Below the pieces are notes generated by a model that was not told where the DNA came from, ran no database searches, and saw nothing but the letters and a program-made list of their open reading frames with translations. 64,000 nt of DNA. Origin: Tanytarsus gracilentus. Lineage: Eukaryota; Arthropoda; Insecta; Diptera; Chironomidae. Positions 36,140-48,700 of the stretch are shown here, piece after piece (the stretch's first letter is position 1; the number at the start of each line of letters is the position of its first letter). The DNA is taken from NCBI GenBank assembly GCA_038502055.1, contig JAXRKN010000037.1:2480001-2544000 (forward strand), in the 5' to 3' direction. The position numbers were made by a program, and so were the translations under genes.

Positions 36140-37410
36140 CCCTTGTGGCACAGAAAAGGAAAAATAAAGGAATTTTGATGGAACTTGCATGGAATCTTTC
36201 GGAACTTGCATGGAATAAAATAACTTGACGGAAATTTGAAGGAATTTAATGGAACTTGACGGAATTTAGGATTTTGGCATTTCGGAAATTGCGGAATTTG
36301 ATGGAAAAACTTAAAATTATTGATTTTTTAGGAAAATTTTGGATTCATGAAAATATAGGAAATTTTTCATTTTTTTAAATTCTTTGGAATTTTGGAATTT
36401 TATGGAAAAAATATTATAATCGTAGTTGTTTAGGAAAAGTTGTGATTTTCGGAATTGTTTTCATAAAATTGTAAATTGTTAAGAAAAGTTGTGGAATTTT
36501 AGGATTTTTTTCATAAAATTCCGTATGTTGTTTAGGAAAAATGTGAATTTTAAGGATTTATTTCATAAAATCGTATGTTTGTTTGGGAAAGTTGTGAATT
36601 TTCTGGAATTTTTTTCATAAAATCCGTCATGTTCGTTTAGGAAAAATGTGGATTTTACGGATTTATTTCCATAAAATTCCGTATGTTCCGTTAAGAAAAG
36701 TTGTTTTGGTTTATTTATAAAATTGTGTTGTTTAGGAGTTTGGATTTTACGATTTTTTTCATTAAATTTGCATTTTTGGAAAGTTGGTTTTAAGGATTTT
36801 TAAAATTTTTATTCGGTTTTTGTTTAGGATCATTGAATTTATTGTTAATGTTTGAAAATAATTTAATATATTTTTGGTTGTGAGGAATGGTAAAGGGGAG
36901 TGTAGGGTCCGGTTGTGGTGGGAAAAAAGATGTGTAAAAATAAATTCTTTTTCAAGTCAGAATAGAATAGTTGGCTTAAATGTTCCTTTAGGAGGTGGTC
37001 CGAAGTGGGGGGCGAGGCAAAAATTTTTTTCTTGGATTCATTAGTTTTTTCATTGTTTTGGTTTATTGTTTTTGTTTCATCGGAAATGGTGGTCGTAGAA
37101 TTTTGGGCTGGAATTGTGCAGTCGGGTTTAATGTGGCTTGATTTGTGGTTGCATGGTTCGGGTCAGGGTATGTGGGGGTTTATGGTCTGTTTTAGGAACG
37201 GGTTTATGTCCGGTCTTATGGTTTTGAATTGTTTTATTTCCATTAAAATTCCCATGTACGTAAATATTTACGTACGTTTTTTCCTTTCCGATGGAAATTT
37301 TGATGGAAGAATTGTACCATTTTGCCCCTTTTTCCGACGGAATTTTTCCGTCAAGTTCCACCAAAATTCCAGTAAAGTTCCTACATTTTTCCTTTTCTGT
37401 GCTACAAGGG
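36140..37410. mobile_element. 1.27-kb inverted-repeat DNA element (non-autonomous, class unknown)
   Basis: The left end CCCTTGTGGCACAGAAAAGG (36140 on) is matched by the right end in inverted form (CTGTGCTACAAGGG, ending 37410): 25 bp with one mismatch. Imperfect similarity continues inward through GGAATTTTG and GGAACTTGACGGAA words. The inside is a roughly 52-bp minisatellite (36.42-36.75 kb) and a GT-rich part. Base composition differs from the flanks. The frame at 37005-37448 reads out through the right end and does not resemble a transposase. No clear target duplication: the left flank ends GCAA and the right flank begins AAGCAA. A CCC...GGG end is reminiscent of piggyBac-like ends, but no TTAA is present. 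Confidence 0.7.
36425..36750. repeat. Degenerate minisatellite, about 52-bp period, 6-7 copies
   Basis: GTTTAGGAAAA-type cores recur at about 36430, 36480, 36531, 36581, 36636, 36691 and 36731. Each is followed by TTGTGRATTTT, then TTTCATAAAAT and CCGTATGTT. The copies have diverged from each other by small changes. Confidence 0.75.
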
Positions 37411-39543
37411 AAGCAACTACAAAGATGTACAAAAAAGGAAATAAATAAAGCTTAAGTTTTTTCCTGTTACATCAACGGAGTCAAACGTGGCACTTTAAAG
37501 TAAAAAGCAATCATTCATACTCAATAGAGATTTTCTTACCTTTATAAATGACTGATGTAAATTAACTTGCTGTCTTGAGGCTTCTCGACATAATTTTACT
37601 TAGAATAAATTTAAATTTTTCAACGTTCAATTTATATTTGTCTTTTATTGATAATTTTTCAATTAAAGTTTATACACTGAATTTAAAAAATTTTAATTAA
37701 CAAAATAAGAAAAAAATAAATTACTAAGCAAGAAACTCAATTTACCTTTATATTCAAACTTCGTACATCGTATATCCTTTTAATTTCCTGAAAAAAATAC
37801 GAAGCATTGAAAAAATTAACGGAAACTTCAACAACAAAAAGGTTTCATTTAATATTCTCCGAAAGGATTTTTTTATTCTCATAAATATTTTTTACAAATT
37901 TTTTTCTTCTACACATTTTAACAAACTAATCAACAGAAAGGATTTTTTTTTAGAAAAATTCGAATCTCATAATGAAAATATACAAATGAAATTAATCTGT
38001 TGGCAGATGCGCCAACATTGACAAAATTTGACATCGTTTAATATAAAATTTCATGATTATTTGCAATTGAAAAGTTCTTTTTGTGAAAATGTCATTCGCA
38101 ATTTTAATCTCATGCTGAGAATTTAAACACAAAATTTTATTATTCATTTTGATAAAAATAATATTTTTTAAATCGATTTAAAAATCACATGATGGAAAAT
38201 TCTCGTTGCATGATCCGTCAGAAAAAGAAACTTTATCAATAACATTTTCATATGTCTATCACTCTTTGCATGAAAGCATCAGCACAAAAAGTGTCAAAAG
38301 GAGCTTCAATACGGCTTTGCATAAAGCTTAAATGAACATTTATTTCATTATAAAAAATTGCTTGACAATCGTGGGAAATTTTATTTTTAAAAAAATTCGA
38401 GTTAATACTCTTCGCGAAGGTGTAAATTTGATTCTAGGATTTTTTTGTATTTGTTACAGTTAAATTTGGTGTTGATTTTCAGCAGAGGAAAGAAGTAGAT
38501 TACGTAGCGAAAGTTAAGACTTTTTTTTATTTTACCAACAATTTTTCTAGATACAAATTTTTTAGCTGTTTGCATTTTTCTAAACTTTTATTTTGACGAA
38601 TCTTCAACTATTTTTAAGTAGATAATATTGCACCTTTTGTTATGATTTAATTTCAACCTTTTAAACATGATTACATTAAATTATTTTTGTTGTTGATTGT
38701 TGATGCGATTGGTGGCCTCCGAGTGGAGAGAGTCCACGCACCACAATGATTGACCCCCGATTCCTCGGAAAAGCAGGGTCTAGCGGGCTACTTAGGCAAG
38801 TATCTACAGTCGATACAAGCCACAGGTTACGAACAAACCCCTTCTCGGAATAAATACAATTAGATAATCGTTAGTGAGAACTGATGTCGGGCCAACCATT
38901 AAGCATGTAAATATGATTTTATGTACATTAATTAATTTTGTGATGATAGTAACAGAGTTTTTTAAGGGCTGAATGCTAATTTTTTGAAGGTTCATCTCAA
39001 AAATATTCTCTTGAATAAATTTTGTAACGCTTTCGACAAATTTGATATTTTTCGTTTCTATCCTTTGGCGAGATTTAATAATGCATAAAGTTCACAACAA
39101 AGCTTTAAAAGAAAAACGATATGTTGGTGATAATAAAAAAGAATAAAATGATTTAAGGAATCACATTTCAGAAATGAAATTAAAATGTCTTAATGGAAAC
39201 CATTAATTAATGTGAATGATAATTATGTTTATATCATATATACATAATGATTATGTCTCATTTTACTTACTCGAATTTAGTTTTTAATGTCTTTTCTACT
39301 ACTCTTAATGAACAATTTTTACTGCTTGTAAATTTTCCTGTGCACTTTTCACATTTAAAGGGAAATTAATGGAACTTAGAGTTGAATTATGTGGAGAAAC
39401 GTCTTCTCCCTTAAAATTTTAATTCAACTCATTATTTAAATGCGAAAAAATCTTGCTATTTTTCAAAGAGAGACAATGCAAGTATTTAAAAGTTTTAGCA
39501 ATAGTTCTTCATTAAGAGACAGCAACAATTAGAGCCAAAAATA
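37411..39543. other. Intergenic region between the inverted-repeat element and the RhoGEF 3' end
   Basis: AT-rich apart from the GC-rich island at 38708-38830 (separate entry). No coding exon supported. Confidence 0.6.
38708..38830. other. GC-rich island of unknown origin
   Basis: About 120 bp with near-balanced base composition inside sequence that is otherwise strongly AT-rich. A 35-codon frame (ATG at 38746) crosses it, ending in TAA. It does not match the 5S, U6 or tRNA features I can recall, and no protein family was recognised. A transposon or RNA-gene fragment is possible. Confidence 0.4.
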
Positions 39544-39549
39544 TTTAAT
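39544..39549 (-). terminator. Candidate polyadenylation signal (ATTAAA) for the SH3-containing RhoGEF transcript
   Basis: Minus-strand ATTAAA about 150 bases after the TAA at 39697-39699. No canonical AATAAA was seen closer. Confidence 0.35.
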
Positions 39550-39696
39550 TTACACTTGTGCAAGGAAAATGCTGAAAAAACACTTAAAGTTATTTTTGCG
39601 TGCCAAAAGCATGAACAACAACTATTTCGTATTTTTATAGATTTGTGATTATGTTTTAGCTAGTTTCAAGTGTAATAAAAACATCAAGTTGCGGTC

Positions 39697-39797
39697 TTAA
39701 GTTCTGAGTTTGTGTTTGAATGACTTTTTAATGCTGCCCTCCATCGTTCCGGTTGATTGTAGAAATGCGCACGGTACCCAGCCTTCGCTTTCGTCAT
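39697..39797 (-). CDS. RhoGEF terminal exon (end of SH3, stop codon)
   Basis: Acceptor AAATCAG|ATGACG; enters in phase 1, completing an Asp codon with the last base of the previous exon. Encodes DDESEGWVPCAFLQ, the second half of the SH3 domain, then a basic 20-residue tail and TAA. Other frames on this strand at 39684-39942 are shadows. Confidence 0.88.
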
Positions 39798-42700
39798 CTG
39801 ATTTGCGGCACAAAATTTTGTAAGTTTTTTTTGGCGAGCATTTGCAAAATGTGAAAAGGGAAGTGAAGAAGAAAAAAGAAAGTTTAAATGCAATGAAATA
39901 AAAAAAAACTAAAAAACTTTTCATCCTTAACAGCAAAACCAACTAGTGGAACTCGATAAATTAGGATTTTTCAGCTTGAGAGCTTTTTGAAAGATTTTCT
40001 ATAAATTTAGAGAAGACCAAAAATTTCCACAAAAATTCGTTTAAGCAGTGCCTAGATGTTTTGTTGATTATAGAATTCAATAAGAGAATTCTCGGTAAAA
40101 AAAAATTCAAAATAATTGAAGATTTATTGGATTCTCAGAAAATGTGAAAGCTCTAAGTAAGACCTCAGGTAATTAAATTTTTTAAAGAAAGATTTTTGAC
40201 GAATATTAATTTTTTTCTCACGAATTTTTTTCGTCTAAATAATTTTGAAGGAAAAAATTAAAAGCTTTACTGGAATGCTTTATTAATTTGTAACTAAGTA
40301 GACACAAAGACACGATATTATTTTTTTTACAAATATGCAAAGCAAGAAAGTTCAAATAATTTTTCTCCATTTAACATTTTTTTGCGGAAATTTTTTCACG
40401 TTTTAAGAAGAAAAGGAAAATTTCATCAAGTAAATGAGATGAAAAAGGACGATAATATTTTAGAATAAATGACTCGTAAATTTGTGGAAACGACCGATTA
40501 GGGATCCATTTATAAATTACGTTGAATGTAAAATTTACAAGTTTTTTCAAAAAAATTTAATCAATTTCTTCAAAATGTGCAGTAAAAATTCAAAGAAGGG
40601 ATAGAAGTCCGAATAACCTACCTATTTTCTTAACCAGTACCCATCCAGCGCATCCAACTTTCAACAGAAGCACCTCTGCGCCCTCTTTCATTGACACCTC
40701 CGAACTTCCCATTGCATTATAGTCAGCCAGTGCAATAAACATTGTACCCTGATAGAGTTTGTGTTGTTTGTGTTCACAATTCATTTATGCACATTCCATT
40801 AGATACACATATGGGTGATGATATGATCATATTTAATTTAGAGATGACATAGAGTAGGACATTGCGATGTGTGGACACATTGAGAGGTTTATTGTGCATA
40901 TAAAAGTTTTTTTTTGAGGAGGAAATGGAAGGATAGCATGAGAAAAAAGAGAGAAAGAAAAAGTTACATTAAAATTTTGTCTCGCATTCAAAAGCACTTG
41001 AAAGAAAATTTCTCAACAGAGCCAAGAGACAAAGAAGTTTTCTAATTGAATGTTTTTTCCTTGTTATGAAAGAATTTAACTCTTTATTTTTTTTCATCGA
41101 AAATAAAGTTTAACATTATAAGAAAGGTTAATTTGATTACTGATGGTAATGACTTAGATCATACTCAAGGCCAATTTCTTTTGAAAATTGAGAATTTAAA
41201 ATAGGCGGAGAAAATAAAATTCTCTAAAGCACAATAAATTTTATAAATATGATAAAATTATGCCTAAGGAAAGCTTAAACTATTTTAACAAAATAATTCC
41301 ATAACCAAAAAAATATGAGAGAACATTAAATTTTTTGGCATAAACTTTATAACTTCACTTTCCAGGAATAATTTTCAAGGGATGTAAAATTGTTGCGAAA
41401 TTTGTTTGAGATTCATACAATTTTAACATAAAGAAGTAAATTTGCCGTTTTTGTAAGAGATTTTGAAGATCCTTCAATTAATTAAATATAATAAATTTAA
41501 TTAATTTTACACACCTTGAAAAAAATTCACAGCTTTACAATTCAACCATGCACCTTAAATCTTAAGTAATGTCTTTAACGACTAAGTCTATAATATTGCG
41601 AGATACTTAAATATGAATTTAAAAGCTAACATGGCACACAAAATATACAAAATACTAAAAAGTCAATTTTATTTTCTTCATTTTTAAAGCAATTAATCCC
41701 AGACTACGTAGAACACTGATGAGCCAAGTTGAATATTACGATCGGTGTCGCTTCGCGTTGAATCAAATGACGAATTTGATAAAATGCTGTTGCGATTGCT
41801 TGAAGTTTGAAGTGCATCTTCAGCATCACTCACAACAATTGAACTCGGACGATCGCTTTCATGGTCGTCATGTTGATCTGCGACAGGAGTACCCACAACC
41901 TCTTCCACCAAAGCCTCAAATTGCATTATCTTATCCTTTACCTTCACTTTACATGTATCAACGACAATCTCTGCGGTACTTGGCAGTCTTTTGTGGCCAG
42001 CTTTACTCTTGTATCTCTGCTGACGTATTCAAAAATTATTCAAACAAGCGAATGACGATTAAGCATTTGGAAACCCAGCAGGATGAATAAATTGCATTTG
42101 TCAAAGTCACCACGCAGCACAGTTAATGTGGATATGACGTATTGGGATTGATAACGAAGAATTATATACATGTACAAGAAATAATTGAGTTTCAATGTGG
42201 GTTTTGGTGAATTAATGTGCAAAATATGTTTCAGACATGGTGATATAGAGATCCCAAATCCAATTAATATATATTTTTTGAGTGTGTGAGTGATAAATAC
42301 CAAAAAAATGCATAGAAAAGAAGAAAATAAGAAGAGTAAAAAATTAAATTAATATTCAAAAGAATAAAGATGAGAAAAAGAGGGGAGAAAAATTATGCTC
42401 ATGCATTTTTTTGCGTCGACGGGAATGGCAAAAAATATTCATTCCGCGTTTTTAGGTCAATTAATGATTCTATGGCATCAAGAGTAAAACTTTTTAATTA
42501 ATATTGAAGAATATTTTTTACCATCACTCGCTTTTTGTACAATGGAACGAACTTTGAACTCGCATTGGGAAAGCAATTCTAATTTATTTCTAATCATCTT
42601 GCTCAACACTCACCGGCACTGCATTCTCTTCGAGCATCGTATATTCATCTTCGCTATTCGAACAGTCGGAGCTCCATGCGTTGGTCTCTTGATTATCATG

Positions 42701-45700
42701 CTCTGATGATGATGCGCTAATTCCAGTCGAGTTCCACGTATTATTACCGTCTTCGACCTGCGATGTGATTGGTGGCGGTGTGTTTCGTTTCAAGTCAGAA
42801 TTGTCAACCGACATTGTTCTCTGATTGATGCTATTCGCTATTGGTACATCATACGATACTGAATTTGACTTCAATGGTCTTTGAGGGAGGATGTACAGTC
42901 AATTTCAATTAAAAAATTAAAAGTGTGTTCTATAATTGGATCTTACCTGTGATTGGCATTTCCGTACTGTTTGATTTTTTCATCTTTCAACTCTTCTAAC
43001 TGATTGAAGAGAACTCTCTTGATCTCGGCCACCCACTTGCCTTTGATCTCAATCGTTGCCGCTTGAAATGTATGGACTTCACTGCGTCCCTGCAGCCACA
43101 CTTCAAAGCGCTTCGTATCGCTGCGCACCGACTCAGTCAGTCCAATTTGTGACATCTATTTTTAATAATGCGTAAAAAGTAGAAAAACAACTTTTTTAAC
43201 GTTCTCTCTTATTTTACCTTCAACCAATGTTTGAACTGATAAGTTGATTTATTATGTCCCGTTTTCGTGTCCTGCTTGCAGAACAAAATTGCTTTTTGAT
43301 AGAGAAAAATGTGTCTTTGTTGGGGCTTCACAAGTCGCAGACGTGCATTTTTTTGTTCGGAGACAATTTGAAAGGAATCTTGAAGAAGTAAATCTCCTTG
43401 CTGCGATAAGTCAGCCTAAAGCAATTAAACATGATTTATTAGATGAGGAAAAATTAATGGAAAAATAATTGAGAAACCTTCAATTTGAGTTCATATCATT
43501 GACATCTTCATATACTCACAGGGAAACCAGTAATTGCTATTTGATGCATTGAGTCATTTACACACTTGAGCACAACAAGCATGCAATCTAGTGCTTTTTG
43601 CAGCTCCTTCGTACACGTTCCTGTGTCACTAAATTTGAGCAAGTCCTTGAGCAACAACTGATACTTTGTGATTCTTTGTACTGGCTTGAGTAGGTATGCG
43701 GCAAGAGGCAGTTTATGGCCTAATTTCTTTTGACATTCCGAGAGGAAGCTTTTATGCAAAAGAGTGATAAATTAGATTGAAAAATGTATAAATTTAGAGT
43801 GCAACAAAAGAAAAACTTACAGATGAGTGTCAACGAGCGTTTCTCGTAATCTTTCTGAGCGCGGGATATTTTGGCAGTAGTAGGAATAGAGGCGGAAGAA
43901 GACGTCACGCTGTAAAGAATTTATGGAAGTGTAAAAATTTATGTCGTAAGTGAAAGTACTTACTCGCTGCACAAAACACAATGCCACCAACTCTGTCATA
44001 CAAATTGAGTTCTCGAGATCCTTGAGGAAGACTTCAGAGTGAAATGTATAAATCTCATTGAGGTTGCCGAAGAGAATGTCTGCATTGCCCTGCAACCCAA
44101 CTGGAACCATCGACTGCATTTCCTCGGAAAACAATTGATCTCGATAGCCCTGCGAGGATGCAAAAATTAATTAAATATTCCGTTAATTGCTGAGTAACTT
44201 TGTCGAATTTTTTTAAATTCCGCATTAATTAAAATGGAAATGAATTAATACTCAACGATTGAACATTTTTGAATTATTATTTAATTTAAAAAAAATTAAT
44301 ATTTTTTGAACTTTTATGAATGAATTTTAAAAGCTCTATGAACTTCTATGAATGAGCTTTAAGCTTAAAAAAGCTTTAAGAATTTTTAAATTCAAATTTT
44401 TCAAAATTTTTTGCTGTATAATCTCTAAAAAATTTTAAACTTAATCTTTTTTCATCTGGAATTGATTGTTTTTTTATTGCCTAGACAATTATTCATAAGA
44501 CCACCTCGCAATAAAAAAAAGCTATTAAATTAATTTGTGTCACTTTTTCATGCCTTTTCAGTTGTCCTTCGCCTTCGCTCTTTACTGCCGCCACGATGAG
44601 GTTGTGGCTGCTCCTGCTGACTATTATGGCGATTATTTTGAGCGTTGCTACTGCCAACACTATGAATTGGCTTTATTTCAATACTTTCATATATATTATC
44701 AGTGCTATCATTTCTATTTAGGCGAATTTCACTTGCACTCGCATGATTGCTTCTATGTTGAATTTGCTGTTGCTGCTTTTGATTATTACGCACATCATGT
44801 AGGTTTTCACTTTCTTTGTTACTTTCATACCGATTTCTAACGCCCTGATTATGTTGACCAAGAATAATTTCACAAAAACTTATGCCCACATCGTGCATGT
44901 CTTGGACAAATTTAAAGAGAAAACTCTCCTTGTCAAGTTCATTGTCGACAGTCGTTGAATGCGATGATGCTCGCTTGTAATTCACATCAATGTAATCATA
45001 ATGTTTGAACAAATCAGCTTCGAGCACGGCTGGATTAGATACTTTTGTCTTTGTGTTGTCGCTTGAGCTCTGATGCTTTTTATAAAAGTAATTGTTGTCA
45101 TTGTCAATTGACGTGTATGGCGGTGGCAATGAATCCAGTCTATTGTTGACGATAACAGATGACTGCGTGGTGGTTTTGAGAATTGGCCTTGATATCACCA
45201 ACTGCTCATCACGACGACTCAGCGCTTCTCGAAGTTTCATTTTCAAATTGCTATCAAATGACTTGTCTAAAATTCTGCCATAGTGATATTGAACGTAAGC
45301 TTCAACGCTCTCGAAGCCACGTAAGCGCACGAAAGCTTTCATGATTTTCTGGTAAGCTTTTTCCGAAAATATCCAACCCTGACTCGATATGATGCTACTT
45401 TCAGTGCTTCCTGCATGACACCACCGCTCAATTCGTAAGTCAACTGTCGAGTAATTTGCCAGTGATTTTTCGCAATATTTAAGCAATTGCTTGTAATTTT
45501 TCGCTCGGCTTTTCCTCTTCAAGGGATAAGTTTGATACTTTGTGAATTCAGTCGCATCACAATTTCCCTTGTTTCCCTCGTCAATGTCAAATGTGCTCCC
45601 ATTTTTTTCACTCGAAGATCTTCGTCTCTCTGGCATGGTGTTGTAACTAAAATCTGAATTTTTTCTACCATACAGCTCATCAATCAAAACCTCTTCGTCA

Positions 45701-48700
45701 TTTGGACTGGGCATGCGATGATAAAACGACTCCTCAAAAGTATCATAAAGAGATTCTTCATTTTCGTTGTTATTATCACACAGGAAGTCGTCGTCAATTG
45801 TTTTTGTTGCCTCATAAAATATGGCAATATTACGTTTGTAATAGTCATCGAACTCTTTATTTGACTTGCAGAAAAACTCTGAATTCTCTTTATTGTAATA
45901 CTTTCGTCTATCAACCGATTGTGAGCGTGCATTTTTTACTGAGTCACAATCATTTTGATTCGGCTGCTTGACAATGTCGAGATCGAGATCGTAATAGCGC
46001 TTAAGAACATCCGTTACAGAACCATAAACCGACTCTTCACGTAACGATGACCCGAGAAAACTGTGACCACTATAAATGTAATCAATCGCATCCTGATAGT
46101 TCTTCTTCTTTAGATATGTCTTAAAGTCATTGTCATTGCAAATCTCTGAATAGCTCATTGCCTCGAAATATTTCTTCAGCACCTCAAGTTCGGTTTTTTC
46201 GTCACATCTCGATGATTTTAGGAGAGTCGAAATGTCAATTGAGGGTGTTCTCATGCTCTTATGCTCATCCTCAATTTTCGGTGGCAAATATTTGTATGAT
46301 TTTCTCTCGTCGCTTGGTAAAGTCGAAGCGGTTCGATATGCGGAGCTTTTATTCTGTGAACTGCAGAATGGAAAAATTAGGTAGAACCTTTTTGCACATG
46401 AATTGCCACGTGTATAAATAATATTCGATTCATAATAATTTTAATGTCCCTTGAGGGTGTTTGTGAGAGATAAAAATAAGCTTAAGAAATTTCAGTGATT
46501 TGTTATAAAAATTTTAATAGGAAATTGCATGTAAAAATTTGTATCAAACACCCACAAAAGGAACTTTTTAATATTTGCAAAATGACTTCACATATTGCTA
46601 CCTAATTTTTCCATAGTCACGTATCGTCTCATAGTACATTGACTCATAAAGATTCGAAAAATTGCTACACTGATTGCTCTTGATGGTGAAATAAACATTC
46701 TTCAGCATTTTGTGCGTTCGTTTTCCTGTAATCGCATTGTTAACTCGACTGAATTTCACTTTATCGAACACGCAATGATTATAGGGAGATTTTCTATCGA
46801 ACAACGATGAACTTGGCCGATGAAAATCATCTGGCTGATATTTGTCACAGCTGCTACGCACTTCATAAATTTCATCCGAGCTTGACGTACGATATTTTTC
46901 CAGTTTTTCGCGTAATTCACGGCACTTTTCGGGCACATAGTTGCGATTATCAAAAAGCGATGCCCGATATGAAAGCGGCGAGTCTGTAAAATGTCTCGTC
47001 GTCTTTCTCCGATTAATTTTTCGTATCGTATTTATTTGGTGATTGACTTTACCAACAATATAGTTCGATGTATTTTTCACTTTTTTCAATCGAGCAAGGA
47101 ATAATTGCCGATTGTGCCTCTCTGCCGCAGCATTTGTTAGACTATAATTTCCAAATTTCATTTTTTTTCACTTATTATTTTAATTGCTTCGAAGTGCTCG
47201 CAACTAATTGTTGAACAATTGATTTTTCTTTCGTTTGGAACTTGCAATTTTTTTTATAGCAAACTTCAAAATTTCTTCTTTTGTTAACTTTTTAATTACT
47301 TTCTTCGCTCTATTCACGATATGTGTATCTCACTCCTCACACATGCTGACATTTTTCGCATATAATCACGTATAAAATTAATTAATTTATGAGCGCAATA
47401 AAAATTTCTTTTTTCACTTCTTCCTCATATCTTTTTTTTGAGTGAGATTAAAAATTATTGATATCGAGTTGCATAAAAAACTCTTTTTTTGGCAAATAAT
47501 GCACATAAAATTAATTTTATCACATCCGCATGACATTCATCCGATGAACCACAAAAATATATATTTTTTTAATTGTTCTTAAAATAAATCATGCAATTTT
47601 TCACTTCTCTTATCGAGATCAATTTCAACAGAGTCAAACTATTAGTTATCCACGTTCGATTCGTAAATTAGTTTCAATCTTATCGATTTTCCATCTTTAA
47701 TTTATTTCCATCCTACCGCCCGAGAGAGAAAAATAAAAATCATCAAATTAAAAAATTCGCGCACTTTCGATGTTATTCCATTCACTTAAAAATCAAAACT
47801 GAAAACTTTTAATGTTGTCTAAATATTTTTTTACTACCACCCGACAAGAGAGAGACTCAACAATTGTGCTTGTTTAAGCAACAACACGAAGAAAAGTTTC
47901 TACCGCCAATATTTAATTGCTATCTTAAAGAAGTGAATACAAACATAATGCAGTATAAAATGTGAGCGATGAAAACCCATCGAATTGATCCATTCGAAAT
48001 GCACTGTTAATTTTCAGTTTCCTAAATTTTCTACATCACTAACTTCTTGAATGATGGTGATTATGTTTGATGATGTTACAGAGTGAAGAAAAAATCATAT
48101 TGAGCGATTTATTGTAAATCAAATTGAGAGCGCATTGTTATCAAGGAAGGGTGAAGGAAGGGAATTCACTCGAGAATGCCAATAAATCTTTTCATCTTCC
48201 ATGCTCTTAAATTTGCTGACAGCAATATCGAATGTGCATGCATTTGAAAAATGTGTTAGAGTGCAGGAAAAACGTCTTCATCATCGGATATAATGGGCAA
48301 AGTTGGAGAGAAAAAATTGCTATACTCGCTTCCATCCATACATGTACATAAAATTGAGTGATTCATAATAAAATTGGGTAGTTACAGTTTGTTGAAAATA
48401 ATTAAATTTAATTTATCTTCACCAAAAGCGGAGTTTATTTAATTTTGTAAATGGAAATTTGTTGATTCAAGGCACATTTACTTGATCTTAATTTTGTGTT
48501 TAAATAAGGCTTTTCTCACTTTAAATTCCAAATCTCGACCTTTTTTTGTGATGAAAGCCGCAAACTTGGAGAAATCTCGAGATGAATTAAAAAGTTCTCA
48601 ATGGAGAAAATTATTCAACTTTTGTGGGTAAACATCATAAATTAAATGAAAATTTCTACGAAGGCTTCTTCGAGTTATTAAAACTTGGAGGGTTGTAAAA

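Noticed and set aside
37005..37448. 147-codon frame at the right end of the inverted-repeat element
   Set aside because: It reads through the element terminus into flanking DNA and has no transposase-like motifs. Its openness reflects the GT-rich composition.
38708..38830. GC-rich island as a 5S, U6 or tRNA gene
   Set aside because: The internal promoter boxes and folding patterns of those genes were not recognised by eye, so no RNA gene is claimed.
39684..39893. 69-codon minus-strand frame (start at 39893)
   Set aside because: It overlaps the RhoGEF terminal exon in another phase. Only the phase giving EGWVPCAFL completes the SH3 domain and joins the previous exon.
44535..44840. Tyr/His-rich 101-codon plus-strand frame
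   Set aside because: Shadow of the nested gene's exon 2, complementing its Gln/Asn-rich tail.
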